Below, one piece after another: positions 1 through 11,257 of a DNA stretch of 64,000 nt. Numbering within the stretch: position 1 is the stretch's first letter; each line of letters begins with the position of its first letter. Made by a program: the position numbers and the translations under genes. Under the pieces are notes generated by a model. The model did no database searches and was not told the DNA's origin. It was given only the letters and a program-made list of their open reading frames with translations. The DNA is from Diphasiastrum complanatum (Eukaryota > Streptophyta > Lycopodiopsida > Lycopodiales > Lycopodiaceae): contig CM055114.1 of assembly GCA_029204225.1 (NCBI GenBank), forward strand, positions 14,312,684 through 14,376,683, in the 5' to 3' direction.

Positions 1-840
1 TAGCACAAGTTGAACCATCAAAATCCATCAAAAATCTATGCTTGAACCTCACTAAATGGCCCAAATCCTTGAAGAAGGCTTCACACGTGTGAAAGTACGG
101 CCTCCCACAGTCTGAGTACTGTACACCAGACCTACATTCAATCCTATAATCATTAGTAATCACAAGTACTCAAACAATTATGAACATAGAGAGCAATTGC
201 ACCATTATGAGAGAAAAAACATGAAATTGCTTGATTGATTTTGGTGAGATATCATCACCTATATATACATGATCCATCATGGTTTTGGGCAGGTATGAGT
301 AGCCCTAAACCTATCCCTAATGCTAATTTTGGTGGATCTTTCATCCCTACCAAGTTAGGGTTGGAATCTTGGAGATCCCTCAATAATGCAAAAATTACCA
401 AAAATAGCTCCTATTTTTTCTCCCTTGTATCTAAGCATAATTTGGACTCATTCCAAAGGTTCTTACACTTAGGTCTACTTGAGAACATCCTTATGAATGG
501 AATCCTATGCTATTTGGCACGCGTGACAAGCCACATCATGACCATCTAACTATTTACAAGTCATATGACCAAAACTAGTCAAGCTAGAATTGTGAATTTT
601 TAATACAAGCTAGAAAGAATTTCGAAAAGTCGTACATCCACACGCCATTCCGATATCACATATCCATACCAATATCAGATCCACACGCCCGAGCTAGAGA
701 GAACCCTGAACAGTCGTACATTTGCCCGCCATTTCGATATCAGATGTACAACCATATTTATATAGTTCTATGGTAAGATAAAATTTGGAGACAGGTTGTG
801 TGCTCAAATTGAGCCTTTTTTTGTGTGATCTGAACTCATC
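1..840. other. Unassigned AT-rich DNA left of a copia fragment
   Basis: No coding region can be supported here. The stretch contains a palindromic cacacgtgtg-type G-box near position 90 and repeated short phrases about Cgatatcacata/Cgatatcagat around 650-740. The last part, about 780-840, runs straight into a gag-like start codon at 850, so it may be the 5' untranslated leader of the copia fragment. The 104-codon open frame at 235-549 has no recognisable domain and I do not call it a gene. Confidence 0.4.
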
Positions 841-3032
841 TGTCTAGTTATGGCAACTCTAAACGAGAGTGTCCTCAATGAGTAAAGCAAATTTGAAGGA
901 GCCGACAACTATGCAGTTTGGAAATTCAAACTGAAATTGTTGGAATGATACACGATTTGAGTTTTCACCTCTTGATTGGTGTCTTTCACTACCAAATCTA
1001 TCACCCATCTTCTGATTGCAAGAGCTTTATCAAATCCCTTGTTGCGATGACTCAAGTTCTCTTGATGTTGGTCTTTTTGCAAAAGCAATCCACCTAACTC
1101 TTCATAGGTTAGAAGATTTTCACAAACATCTGATGTGACTCAGTCAAACTATTTAATGTCAATTGCACGATCTCAACATCCTGAACTCGCTCTCCAACAA
1201 TGACTAATTGATCACGGATCTCCTTTACCTTCAATAGGTGATTGGCAATGGTTGCACTATGATCCATTCGTAATGCGTGCAGCTTCGAAATCAGGAATAG
1301 CACTCGAGATGTGTTTGTGTTCTCAAACAATGCCTTCAACATATCCCATGTTTCTTTTGGTCCTTCTGAATCCAAAATGTAGGGAATAATTGCATCTCTA
1401 ACTAATAAGTTGATGACATTTTGTGCTTTCCATTTTATCCTATCAAATGTCTGTTGATCTTCTTCAATCATTGGCCTTGACTCTTCACCTGTCACAATCT
1501 CCCATAGCACCTTTTCCATCAAACCAATGATGGTCCGAATTGAGGCAATTGGAATCAAGGCCGAGGTCAAGGACGTGGCTATTCCAAGCAAAATAAACCT
1601 GGAAATTGTAGGTACTGCAACAAACTTGGCCATTGGGAGCATGAATGCTTCAAGAAACAAAAGGAGATAGAACAAAGAAAAAACAAATGACAAGCAAACA
1701 ATTATGTTGATCAACATCAATTTGATTATTATATTATGAAGACAACTATGCTGATCAACATCAATACGATAATGATCAATACGAAGATGATACAAGTGAA
1801 AGTTCAAACTTGTTTATTATAGCATTAATGAAAAGTGATGAAGCCAAGTATTCTTGGTACATTGACAGTGGTGCGTCCAAGCTCATGATTTCAAGAAAAG
1901 AGTGGTTTTTAGAACTCAAGGACACTCACAATGGTGATGAAGTTGGACAAGCCGATGGCCAATTGCTATCTGTTAAAGGATTTGGAGTGGTACCAGTGAA
2001 GTTAGCCAATGGGATAATAAAGCGGGTAAGCAACATGCAAAGTGTACCTAGCTTAGCTAACAATCTACTATCTGTTGGGACGATGGCTAATCAACAACTC
2101 AAGGTTGAGTTTGACAAGAACAAATGTCTTGTAAAAGACATCAAGAATCACTACAAAGTGATTGCTACAAGAGTTAGAATCAACAGGAATTGACTCTACA
2201 AATTGAATGCGAGATCTTTTGCTCAAGCTATGGTAAGCACTTTTAGTTGAAGCGATCTTTGTCATCAACAATTTGGTCATATTAGTGTTCAAAGTTTATA
2301 GATTCTCAAAAGAGGTAACCTAGTTATTGGAATGCTTGATATTTCTTTTGAAGGAAAAATCTGTGAAGGTTGCATTTTGGGAAAACAACACACAGAGAGG
2401 TTTCCCAAAAGTGGAGCAAGGAGAGCCAGTGGCATCGTAGATCTTGTCCACAGTGATCTATGTGGACCTATGTAGACTAAATCTCTCAGTGGCTACTATT
2501 ACTTTATTGTCTTCATTGATGATTATAGTAGATGCTTATGGATCTATTTCATAAGCAAGAAATCAGATGCTTTTGCTAAGTTCAGAAAACTCAAGGCATT
2601 AGTTGAAAAGCAAACAAGATGTTGCATCAAGACTTTGAGATCTGATGGAGGTGGTGAGTATTTTTTGACAGAATTTATTGATTTCTGCAAAGATCAAGGG
2701 ATTAAGAGGCAGACTACAACACCTTATTCACCACATCAAAACGGAGTTGCAGAATGAAAGAACAGATATATTGTTGAGATGGCCATTCAGTTATGGTACA
2801 GCTGCAATTTCTTGGAGCAGCAAAAAGCAACCTACAGTAGCCTTATCCTCGACGGAAGTTGAATATCGAGCACTCGCAATGCTACACAAAAGCGGTATGG
2901 TTATGAAGACTGCTTGTGGATTTAGGTCACCCAGGTGGATGTGACTACTATATCTTGTGACAATCAAAACTGCATTCACCTTGCCAAAAATCCAGTTTTA
3001 CATGCTCGTACCAAGCACATTGAAATACATTA
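841..3032 (+). pseudogene. Ty1-copia fragment A1: gag, zinc knuckle, protease, integrase, then RNase H
   Basis: This is a decayed Ty1-copia polyprotein. A gag start (850 onward, ending FKLKLL) is followed by an inverted gag block (948-1553). A CX2CX4HX4C zinc knuckle (CRYCNKLGHWEHEC) lies near 1608-1650 and an aspartic protease motif (WYIDSGASK) near 1855. The GAG-pre-integrase and integrase core follow ([31 protein letters not shown]), with several stops. At about 2782 the frame jumps from the integrase IVEMA segment to RNase H (SYGTAAISWSSKKQPT, then KHIEIHY), so the C-terminal integrase and the whole reverse transcriptase are deleted. The right end stops inside RNase H and joins a different gene at about 3031. 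It is the same family as 29077-31643 and inactive. Confidence 0.88.
948..1553 (-). other. Inverted gag segment inside copia fragment A1
   Basis: Read on the minus strand, this block gives the missing middle of copia gag (UBN2 type: LMEKVLWEIVTGEE, then NVINLLVRDAIIPYIL, ETWDMLKALFE, and later NLTYEELGGLLLQ). The plus-strand sequence on its left supplies the gag N-terminus and on its right the zinc knuckle. Turning the block round restores a continuous gag order, so it is a local inversion and not a separate minus-strand gene. Breakpoints are accurate to about 10-20 bases. Confidence 0.8.
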
Positions 3033-3465
3033 TATCGAAAAGCAAATGCTCAGTCTCACATTTAGCTACCAGAGATACAAGAAAATTGAAGGTACATGGC
3101 TACCACTGGATCAAGACTTTGAACTAAATGGTCACACAAACCGAATGGAGATATGCATTATCTACAATGAGGAATATTTGACTATGGTTGAGGTGGAAGA
3201 GCACTGGAAGCTTGATTTTATCAGAACAGAGCTTATGCTATTACAAACCAATCTACCAACATATTTCAGATTTATCATCAACGGAGGACTCGTAAGTACT
3301 TTATGTTTATTGCCATTTCAAAATAGAATAAAATAATAGAAAATGTCATCATTTACAATTGCACATTCACTAATATTTGCCATGTCACAGATGCGAAAAA
3401 GACAGGAGCTGATAACGTGCTGCAAAGATTTACCTACAACAATCACCATTGTGGGAGAACAATAG
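3031..3465 (+). pseudogene. Locus 1 beta-grasp (ubiquitin-like) gene, 3' part only
   Basis: Two exons are visible. The first reads from the copia junction at about 3031 to 3291 (IEKQMLSLTFSYQRYKK, then WLPLDQDF, VEVEEHWKLDFIRTEL, FRFIINGGL) and ends at a GTAAGT donor. An intron with a CACAG acceptor is followed by a second exon, 3391-3465 (MRKRQELITCCKD, stop at 3463). The same two exons with the same phase-0 intron occur on the minus strand at locus 2 (42572-43130), where the sequence reads FRFIFNGKL then VRKRHELEIKCRDIVETI. The pattern of an (F)RFIFNGK strand followed by a charged segment and DIVETI resembles SUMO/ubiquitin beta-grasp domains, but there is no C-terminal diglycine. The fold is inferred; the homology between the two loci is seen directly. 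The 5' part was removed where the copia fragment joins. The gene converges on the histone gene with a gap of about 195 bp. Confidence 0.7.
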
Positions 3466-3660
3466 TTTCAAATAAACTTGAGAAAAAATCCGTGTATACA
3501 CCCTTTCATTCAATAAAAGAAAGCCCAAGTTGGGCATCTATACATGTATTTTGTGCTCCCAAATTCATAAACTGGAGCAACATTTGATATATCAATGTAT
3601 ATTTCTCTATGAAGTCTATACATGTATTTTTGTTCTATGCTATCTATATTTTTTCTGATC

Positions 3661-4709
3661 TTAATTTAGTACAACTACATCATCCTTTGCACCATCATCA
3701 ATAACGGGAGGCTGAAGCCTTGCCCTAGCCAGTATACTCAGGATAATTTCTTGTCTAAATCTGTACACTTGGCTTGATGTGTACTCAGGAAGTGTAAACT
3801 GCAAAATAGAACATTCATGTATTAGTAATGGCCAATAACATCCAGCAACTCGTTTGATGAATCTCTTGCAATGTCAAATTGCAAAAGTGTCAGCCCGGAC
3901 TCTATCACAAGATCACTGATAGAATCTTGTCTGTCTTTGAGATCCAGACAATCTAGAACTTTGAAATTAATACTAAAATCAAGTTCTTCTAGTCTAAAAT
4001 AAAAAGGAGTACCAATTGTATCTATAGCATCCGATATGTCTTTCTCAAATTTAAGATAATCATCCGAATCTATATATGTATAGAAATTGGGAGGAGGAGG
4101 AGGAGGTGGATGTGTTATATCTACAGCGATTATAGGAGTATCCAAAACAGAGGTAGTTATATTTACAGCATTATCAACAGCAACATTATCTACAATGGAT
4201 TCTGGGATAGGCTTCACTTTCTTAGGAGCACGCTTGGGGGCTGTCTGCTTCCTAAGACGCTTCGTAGGAAGATGATTCCTATCTACAGGAGTTGGTCTAG
4301 GAGTCGCAGGTTGAGATACATGTAACCTACAGTACCTATCTCTCATTTTCATCAGAAGCTGAAAATCCTTGGGCATTATGGTAACCATCTTGGTATGGAT
4401 GGCATGCAAAAAAGAATCCTAAAAAAAATGGCTAATATAATCTTCAACAGCCTCCTGAAGGCACTGAAGAGCACTCAGTGTGAATCTAACGTGCTGTCCG
4501 AGATCATGTCTTGTTATGTTCCGGACAACACGGTAGAATGGAGCTCTTGGGATCAACAGAGTTGTTGACCTCTGATACTTGCGTATCTCAGAGAGCCACC
4601 TACTGCGGTTGTGCGTTCTAGGTCTAGCAGGTGGTGTGATGGCAACCGCAGGAGATGAGGATGAGCCAGGAGAGAAGAAGTCTCTCCTTGTCTGCTTTTT
4701 CCTATCCAT
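3661..4709 (-). pseudogene. Locus 1 histone H3/CENH3-like gene with long C-terminal extension
   Basis: From the ATG at 4709 (context gaccATGG) the frame begins MDRKKQTRRDFF, echoing the H3 tail, then has a Ser/Pro-rich linker and a histone H3 fold: WLSEIRKYQRSTTLLIPRAP (alpha-N and alpha-1), FYRVVRNIT, a loop 1 one residue longer than canonical H3, FTLSALQCLQEAVEDYI (alpha-2), then DSFLHAIHTKMVTIMPKDF (loop 2 and alpha-3). The LLIP block and longer loop 1 are closer to centromeric H3 (CENH3) than to replicative H3. One in-frame TAG (4419-4421) replaces the acidic residue of the usual FED/FSD. After the fold comes about 190 residues of extension: basic (KRLRKQTAPKRAPKK), a run of seven prolines, then an acidic domain. 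A final exon, 3798-3661 (FTLPEYTSSQVYRFRQEI), follows a TTTTGCAG acceptor and matches the last exon of the locus 2 H3-ULP gene. It is divergent from gene X. Confidence 0.85.
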
Positions 4710-5540
4710 GGTCGTGAACTATGTGATAGCGAACTTGTGCGTGAAGGTTAGGATGAGAAGGAAGGGATGATAAAGAACTCGCAGATGACCGCTATGTACA
4801 GACAGAATGTACGGTATATCAGACCTATGCGAGCCAAATATCAGAAAGAACGATTAGATTTGAGGAAAGACACACAAGTGCGATATGGGGTGACATGTAG
4901 GCAGACGTATCGGACCCGTGCGCATGGAAGGTAGTAGGAGGAATTTTGATTGTGAAGGGGGCGCACAAATGTGATATGCGGAGCGAAAAAAAAAGTGAAA
5001 AAAATTCATCAAAATTTGTGATTTTATATCGGAGTTCGCACGAGCGAAAGAACGTCCAGTCACACGTGTGGGAGTTGTACGGACAAATGCGAGAGCAACA
5101 CGTGTCACCTTGTCATACTACACATGTGAGATTTGTACGATCGAATGCGAGAGCGACATGTGTTTATAAGCAATCGAATAAACACGTGACATGTGTCTAG
5201 GTGTCATTTCACACGTGTGCAAGTGTCATCTCACACGTGCATGTGCCTGTTGTCGAATTGAAAGTAGACATGTGTCATAAGTCCGTTGACCACACGTGTA
5301 AAAATTAGTATAAATGGCACGAAAACCGGATAATTTTTTACCTTTTGCGTTCTCAAAATTCACGACATATCGCTTTTGTGCGCGCTCATTGTTGTCCGTT
5401 TGCTTGCAAGTATACCTACTCGCGCACAAGTGTGATATTCTGTATCTGTCTGTCGTACATATCCATCTTCTGTGCAATTTTGATAGTTTGTTTTAGTTCA
5501 GTTCTCCCGCGTGCACAAGTGTGATATTCACTCTACTGCC
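4710..5540. promoter_or_regulatory. Bidirectional promoter region of locus 1 (H3-like gene and gene X)
   Basis: About 830 bp separate the two divergent start codons. It holds six CACGTG G-boxes (starting at 5063, 5099, 5183, 5212, 5234 and 5293), mostly within cacacgtgtg palindromes. It also holds four copies of CACAARTGYGATAT (4873-4886, 4964-4977, 5425-5438, 5514-5527). The region is richer in CpG than its surroundings. The equivalent interval at locus 2 (40166-41052) is also CpG-rich but does not carry the same CACAARTGYGATAT series. Function as a promoter is inferred from position and motif clustering. Confidence 0.55.
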
Positions 5541-5763
5541 ATGGCCTCTTCCTCATCATCCTTACGAGAATCAGGCTTGAGTTCATTTCTGAGTGAATTT
5601 GAGATTACTGAAAATTTGGACTACTTCCACAGCCTATTCAGGCCATATCTACATGTTTTCAGGACTGCACAACCAAATTTTGACATATTTTATGAACATT
5701 ATGTCAGATTCAGAGATATACTTAGCAAGCATGTTTTCTCCATAGATCAACTCCACTACATGC

Positions 5764-6500
5764 TGTGAAGAATTAAAAAAGATTATCTATGTTAGATATA
5801 GGGGTCTTATGTTTTTTACATCAAGCATCTAGGTGTAGGATGTTGATAGGAATAAATTTGGCATAGATGGCAAATTATGCACTTCCACTTGTAATGCCAC
5901 TATTGAGCCAAAATAGAGTAAGAGGCTAAACACGTGCCAATTAGAGTGTAGACAAGTGTAAAGCTTTTGTTTGATGAATTCCAAGAGGTCCAATAGGATT
6001 TAGAGGTGGAACCTTGTGAGGTCCAATAGGAAATTGAGGTGTGCTTGAATATAGTCCAATAGAATTAAGAGGTGTATGGTTCAATGATCCAATAGGATCA
6101 AAAGGTGACAAAATATGGTCCAATCATAGTTAAGCATAGTGGTAGCTCGTGGATCTACTAGTATCATTGTACTCCTCATTTTGGATCCAATTGATTTTGT
6201 GATTTCATGGATTTTGTGAGTTATTGGATTTCTAGCTTTCTCTCTCTACCCGAGAGCTCATGATGCTTTTTCTCTCTCTACTCAAGGAGAGTAGCTTGTT
6301 TTTACTTAGGTTATTTTTTGAATACTTCCCACACGTGTGAGTGAGAGTTGGAAGTGATTGAATGCATGTAGTAGTGTGTTTTTGCCATAGGATCTAAGAT
6401 TGATCTTGAATCTCAATCTAGTCTTGATCTTGGTGCATCTACACACCTTAGGAGATCACAAGTACATGTTGTGGACAATCCACACGTGTGAAATTCAACA
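5764..6500 (+). repeat. Left LTR of copia family B
   Basis: This 737-bp direct repeat matches 11258-11994. It contains repeated short blocks of the form gtccaataggat (about 5985-6085) that give an open minus-strand frame with no coding meaning. A run of TC-rich sequence (ctttctctctctaccc) and two G-box palindromes (cacacgtgtg near 6330 and 6480) are present. The right border is set by the primer-binding site at 6501. Confidence 0.96.
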
Positions 6501-6512
6501 TGGTATCAGAGC
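6501..6512 (+). promoter_or_regulatory. Primer-binding site of copia family B
   Basis: The sequence TGGTATCAGAGC begins immediately after the terminal CA of the LTR. It is the standard plant copia site complementary to the 3' end of initiator methionine tRNA, where minus-strand DNA synthesis starts. Confidence 0.95.
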
Positions 6513-7255
6513 CTACCTAAGGTTACCATGCATTTTGATCCATCTAAGTGAAAATTATTTCATCAATCTTGAGCTAGAAGTTGTCAAGGCCCATCTTCCT
6601 AGCTATCTTGTTCAATCTTGGATCAAAAGAGATCAAAAGGACATTGATTGGGTCTGACCTGGTACTGTACGAAATCAGGTGCTCAAACACGTGTGAGGAA
6701 CATCCAATTTCAGTTTGGAAGTCCTCTCATGTTTGATCCATTTATCTTGCTTGATAGCTTGTTTTGAAGCTATTTTTGTCTAGTTTATGATGCAATCAGT
6801 TTCATTCCATTTGGTTGAGCCAATCAAAAGTTATAAGCTTTTGAAGAGGGTTAGGTAGGGCACCTAGACCTGGGTGGACACATTTGGTTTGGTCAAGAGA
6901 TTGCTTGTTTGATCCAAAATCACAGTTGAATGCTTACCAATCTCATCTATATGTGATCTAGGCACTGTTTTGAGATCTTAGCCATTTTGTTTCATGCAAT
7001 ATCATTGTATTTGAGTCAAATTTGGTTTCTTAGTGTATTTCACACGTGCTAAGAGTGTTTGATCCTAAATTTGCCTATACTCCATCATTTGATGTGAAAT
7101 AGATCTAGTTTTAGAGAGATTTGTGTAGCTAGTGAAAATCAATTCACAAATAGTTGCAAGATCTTTCATAGGAGGAGATAGTACTCAATTATTGGATCCT
7201 ATTGAGAGTGTGTAGCAACATTTATTGTTCATCATTTGAGTTTTCTTCAATTCAA
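6513..7255 (+). other. Untranslated leader of copia family B
   Basis: About 740 bp lie between the primer-binding site and the gag start. It has no long open frame and many stop codons. The first part (to about 6800) is also present, in inverse orientation, at 26609-26911, showing that it belongs to the element. Confidence 0.75.
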
Positions 7256-10200
7256 ATGTCTTCAATGGGTTCATCCTTGTTGGATTCAAGTGAAAGATTG
7301 ACCACTTCAAATTATTCAATTTGGAAAATGAGGATGGAGTCCATCTTGATCCTTCAAGATGTGATGGACATAGTTCTTGGCCTTGAAGAAGAACCACAAG
7401 TTCTTCAAGAGGTTCAAAAATACAAAAAGAGAGCTGGGATGGCTCTCCACTACATTAAGATGAATGTCTCTAATGAGATATTGAGGGAGATAGGTACTTG
7501 TACAACAGCCAAAGAAGCTTGGGATTGTCTCAAGACTATCTATGAGGCTAAGAATACCTCTAGGCTTCTCACTCTTAGAAATCAAATCTTTCAAAGTAGC
7601 CAAAAGAGTGATGAGAGTGCATCTAGTTATGTTTTGAGAGTAGCAGATATTCATAGAGAGCTTGCTTGCATTGGTGATTCCATCAATCAAAATGAGCTAG
7701 TTCAAGTCATTCTCAATGGCTTGAGAAGTGAATTTGATAACCTTGTCCAATCCTATGCCATTAAGGAGGAGCTACCAAGTTTGGAGGCTCTCCAAAGTGT
7801 GCTAATTTCAAAAGAATCAAGACAAGAGTACAAGCTCTTTAGGATGGACAAGCTTTCTCTCACTCATAATGATGGCAAAGCTCTCTTTGCCAAGGATAAG
7901 CACAAAGGGAGGAGCAAGAACCAACATCAACAATCCTCAATCAAGGACAAAGTCAAATCCAAAGACAAAGATGAGGAGGAAGATGATTCCTCTAATGCTT
8001 CATCATCCAAGCTCAAGAAGAAGAAGATCAAGTGCTTTTATTGTGGCAAGAAAGGTCATTATGCCACCAATTGCTTCAAGAAGAAGAATCAACTCAAGCA
8101 AGCCAATATTACCAATGAGAAGGAAGATACTATTTCAACTGATGGAGAGCGATCTCTTATGGTCTCTAGTTTCTCATCTACTCCTTTCAAGAAGGACGGC
8201 CTATGGTATATTGATAGTGGAGCCTCTTCACATATGTGTAGCTCCAAGGACTCTTTCTCTTCTATTGCACCTTATGATGGAGTCAAGAAATCAATATATA
8301 CTGCAAATGATTTTGAATGTCCTATTGAAGGCATAGGGAACATTCCCTTGAAGCTTGCATCCTCTAAAGTTCTTTCTCTCTCTAAAGTTCTTTATGTACC
8401 TAAGCTTACCAAGAATCTTATTAGTGTTGGCCAATTGCTTGATAATGGCCTTGATGTAAAACTCAATGTTGATACTTGCATTATCAAGAAGAATGATGAG
8501 ATACTTGCATTAGGATCTAGATTTGGTGGCATCTATAAACTAGATCCAAATGAGTATGTGAATGCTTGTACTGTTGCTCTTGTGAACAAGCTCTCTATGG
8601 AGGAATTACAGCATAGGAGGTTGGGACATCCCAACTACAAATCCATGCTCTCTATGATCAAAGAAGCCAAAGCTATTGGCTTGCCAAAGTCACTCTCCAA
8701 GAAGATCAAGCCTTGTGAGGCTTGTGCTATTGCTAAATCTCACAAAAAGCCATTTACAAGATCTTTTTTCAAAAGCAAGCATCCTTTGGAGTTAATCCAC
8801 TAGGATGTGCATTTCTCATCAACTACAAGCAAGGGATGAGCCACTTGTTTTGTTACTTTCATTGATGATCACACAAGATTCACTTGGATATATCTTCTTG
8901 CTTCTAAATCTATGGTGTTTGATCATTTCCTTATTTTCAAAGCTTATGTAGAGAAGCATTTCTCATTCAAGATTAAAGCTCTTAGAAGTGATGGAGGTGG
9001 TGAATATATCTCCAATAAATTTCAAGATTTTTGTGAGCTTGAAGGCATTAAAAGAGAGTTTTCTTGTGCCTACTCTCCATCTCAGAATGGAGTGGCCGAG
9101 AGAAAGAATAGATCTCTATGTGAATGTGCAAAATCTATGAGAATTGAGGCATCTTTGCTCAAAAATTTTTGGGGAAAAGCCATTAATTGTGCAAATTATC
9201 TTTGCAATAGGCTCCCACATATAGCTCTTGGAGGAAAGTCACCATATGAAATCTTATTTTTGAAGAAGCCTAAGGTTGATCACCTTAGAGTTTTTGGATG
9301 CTTATGCTTTGTCCATATTCCCTTGGAGACAAGGAAGAAGGAAGATCCTAGTGCATGCAAAGGGATCGTGGTTGGATACTCATCCACCAAGAAGGCCTAT
9401 AGAGTCCTTATACTCTCTACTTCTCAAGTTATTGAAAGTAGAGATGTTGTCTTTCATGAAGATCAACACTGGTCTTTTGAAGAGGCCGAGATCAAAAAAT
9501 CTATGGATGCTTCATCAATTATTGATTTTGAAGACAATTATGATGTGATGGGGTCGAGATTTGAAGAAGACTCTCCCCGGATTTTTTCACCAAGAAGATC
9601 CATGAGAGATAGATCCGAGCCTAAGAGGCTCTCATATGTTGACAAAGGCAAACAAGTGGATCTTGATTCCACCAATTATGTTTTTTATGTCTCTCATGAA
9701 GAGCCAAAGAATGTACAAGAGGCACTCAATACCAAGGAGTGGTATGATGCCATGAAGCAAGAGTATGATGCATTGATCACCAACAATACTTGGGAGCTTG
9801 TGGATCCTCCTTCCAACAAGCATGTGATTGGTTGCAACTGGGTATTTCGGATCAAGTTCAATCATGATGGCACCATCAACAAGCATAAAGCAAGATTATG
9901 TGCGAAAGGATTTGCTCAAATCCATGGTCTTGATTATGAGGAGACCTTTGCACCCGTTGCAAAGATGGTGACAATAAGAATTCTTATTTCTCTTGCTTGT
10001 TTTTTCAAGTGGAAGGTGTTCCAATTAGATGTATCCAATGCTTTTCTAAATGGTTATCTTGAGGAGGAGATCTATATGGAACAACCTCAAGGATTCATCA
10101 AGGATGAGTCCAAAGTGTGCTTGCTTTTCAAAAGTCTTTATGGACTCAAGCAAGCACCAAGATCATGGTATTCAAGACTTAACTCTTTTCTTATCTCACT

Positions 10201-11242
10201 AGGATTTACTCTTGGTGACTATGATCCTTCCATGTATCTAAAGTTTGTTGATAGCAATATTGTCATTCTTCTGATTTATGTTGATGACATTATTCTTTGT
10301 GGAAGTTGTATCAAGCTAGTCGATGAAACCAAGCTAGCACTTGGATGTGAGTTTAAAATGCAAGATCTAGGAGAGATACATTACATCCTAGGCCTATAAA
10401 TTGATTTTTATGAAAATCATGTCTTTATATGTCAATCTAGATATGCTCACTCTATGTTGAAAAAATTCCATGTGGAAAATTCTAAGAGCATAGATACTCC
10501 AATGGAGCAAATTGTAAAAGATCCTAATAAAGGTGATGAAAGATCCTTTGAGGACATCACACTTTTTAGGAGTCTTGTAGGCTCCTTGATTTGGCTTACC
10601 ATTACTAGGCCCGATCTTAGTTTTTGTGTGCACAAATTGAGTCAATTTATGCAAGAACCTAAGATCCATCATTGGAAGATGGCCAAGAAGATTCTAAGAT
10701 ATGTATCTTCATCTTGTGATTATGGTCTACTCTATAAAAGTGAAGATCTATTCATTATTGGCTACTCGGATTCGGACTTTGCAAGTGACAAGATGGATCG
10801 AAAGTCTATTAGTGCATACACTATCTTTCTTGGAGGCAATCTAATATCTTGGCTTTCCAAAAAGCAAGATATTATATCTCTCTCTTCATGTGAGGCCGAT
10901 TACAAAGCACTCACTACAACTACCAAAGAAGTGCTTTGGATCAAGAGGTTATTAATGGAGCTAAAGTGCATCAAGGAGGATGATCTACCAATGATCAAGT
11001 GTGATAACATCTCGGCCCAAGCTCTTGCCAATAATCCCATATTTCATGCAAGAAGCAAGCACATAGAAGTGGCACACCATTTTGTGAGAGAAAAGCTTAT
11101 TGGAGGTGAAATCTATTTGGAGCATGTCAACTCGTCCTCTTGTATTGTCGATCTACTCACCAAGCCTTTGAGAAAAAGTGCTTTCATCAAGCATAGATCT
11201 AATCTTGGAGTTATATCAAGATCAATGCTCAAATCTTCATAG
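7256..11242 (+). pseudogene. copia family B gag-pol polyprotein with three in-frame stops
   Basis: The frame begins at the ATG at 7256 (MSSMGSSLLDSSERL). Domains in order are gag of the UBN2 type (about 7320-7900), zinc knuckle CFYCGKKGHYATNC (near 8033), protease WYIDSGASSHM (near 8205), GAG-pre-integrase HRRLGHPNY with CEACAIAKSHKKPF (to about 8760), integrase core [17 protein letters not shown] and QNGVAERKNRSL (about 8855-9115), reverse transcriptase with NAFLNG and the catalytic YVDD box (about 9830-10290), and RNase H with SLSSCEADYKAL and KHIEVAHHFVREK (to 11242). Stops interrupt the frame at 8801-8803, 8836-8838 and 10397-10399; I see no large deletion. The length of about 1,320 codons is normal for plant copia. 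This copy cannot make a full polyprotein without readthrough. Confidence 0.95.
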
Positions 11243-11257
11243 ATAATTTTTTAGGAG

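Noticed and set aside
1109-1807. A 232-codon minus-strand frame as an independent gene
   Set aside because: Its coding-like part is the inverted copia gag segment, and the N-terminal portion is antisense to the zinc knuckle and linker.
4087-4325. Plus-strand frames starting with a poly-glycine run
   Set aside because: They are antisense to the polyproline linker of the H3-like gene.
5941-6123. Repetitive minus-strand frame with PIGP-type repeats, recurring at 11435-11617 and 27302-27484
   Set aside because: It is produced by the repeated gtccaatagga blocks in the family B LTR, so it recurs with every LTR copy.
7316-7690. Antisense frames over the copia gag and integrase regions
   Set aside because: They are shadows of the sense coding frame with no motif of their own.
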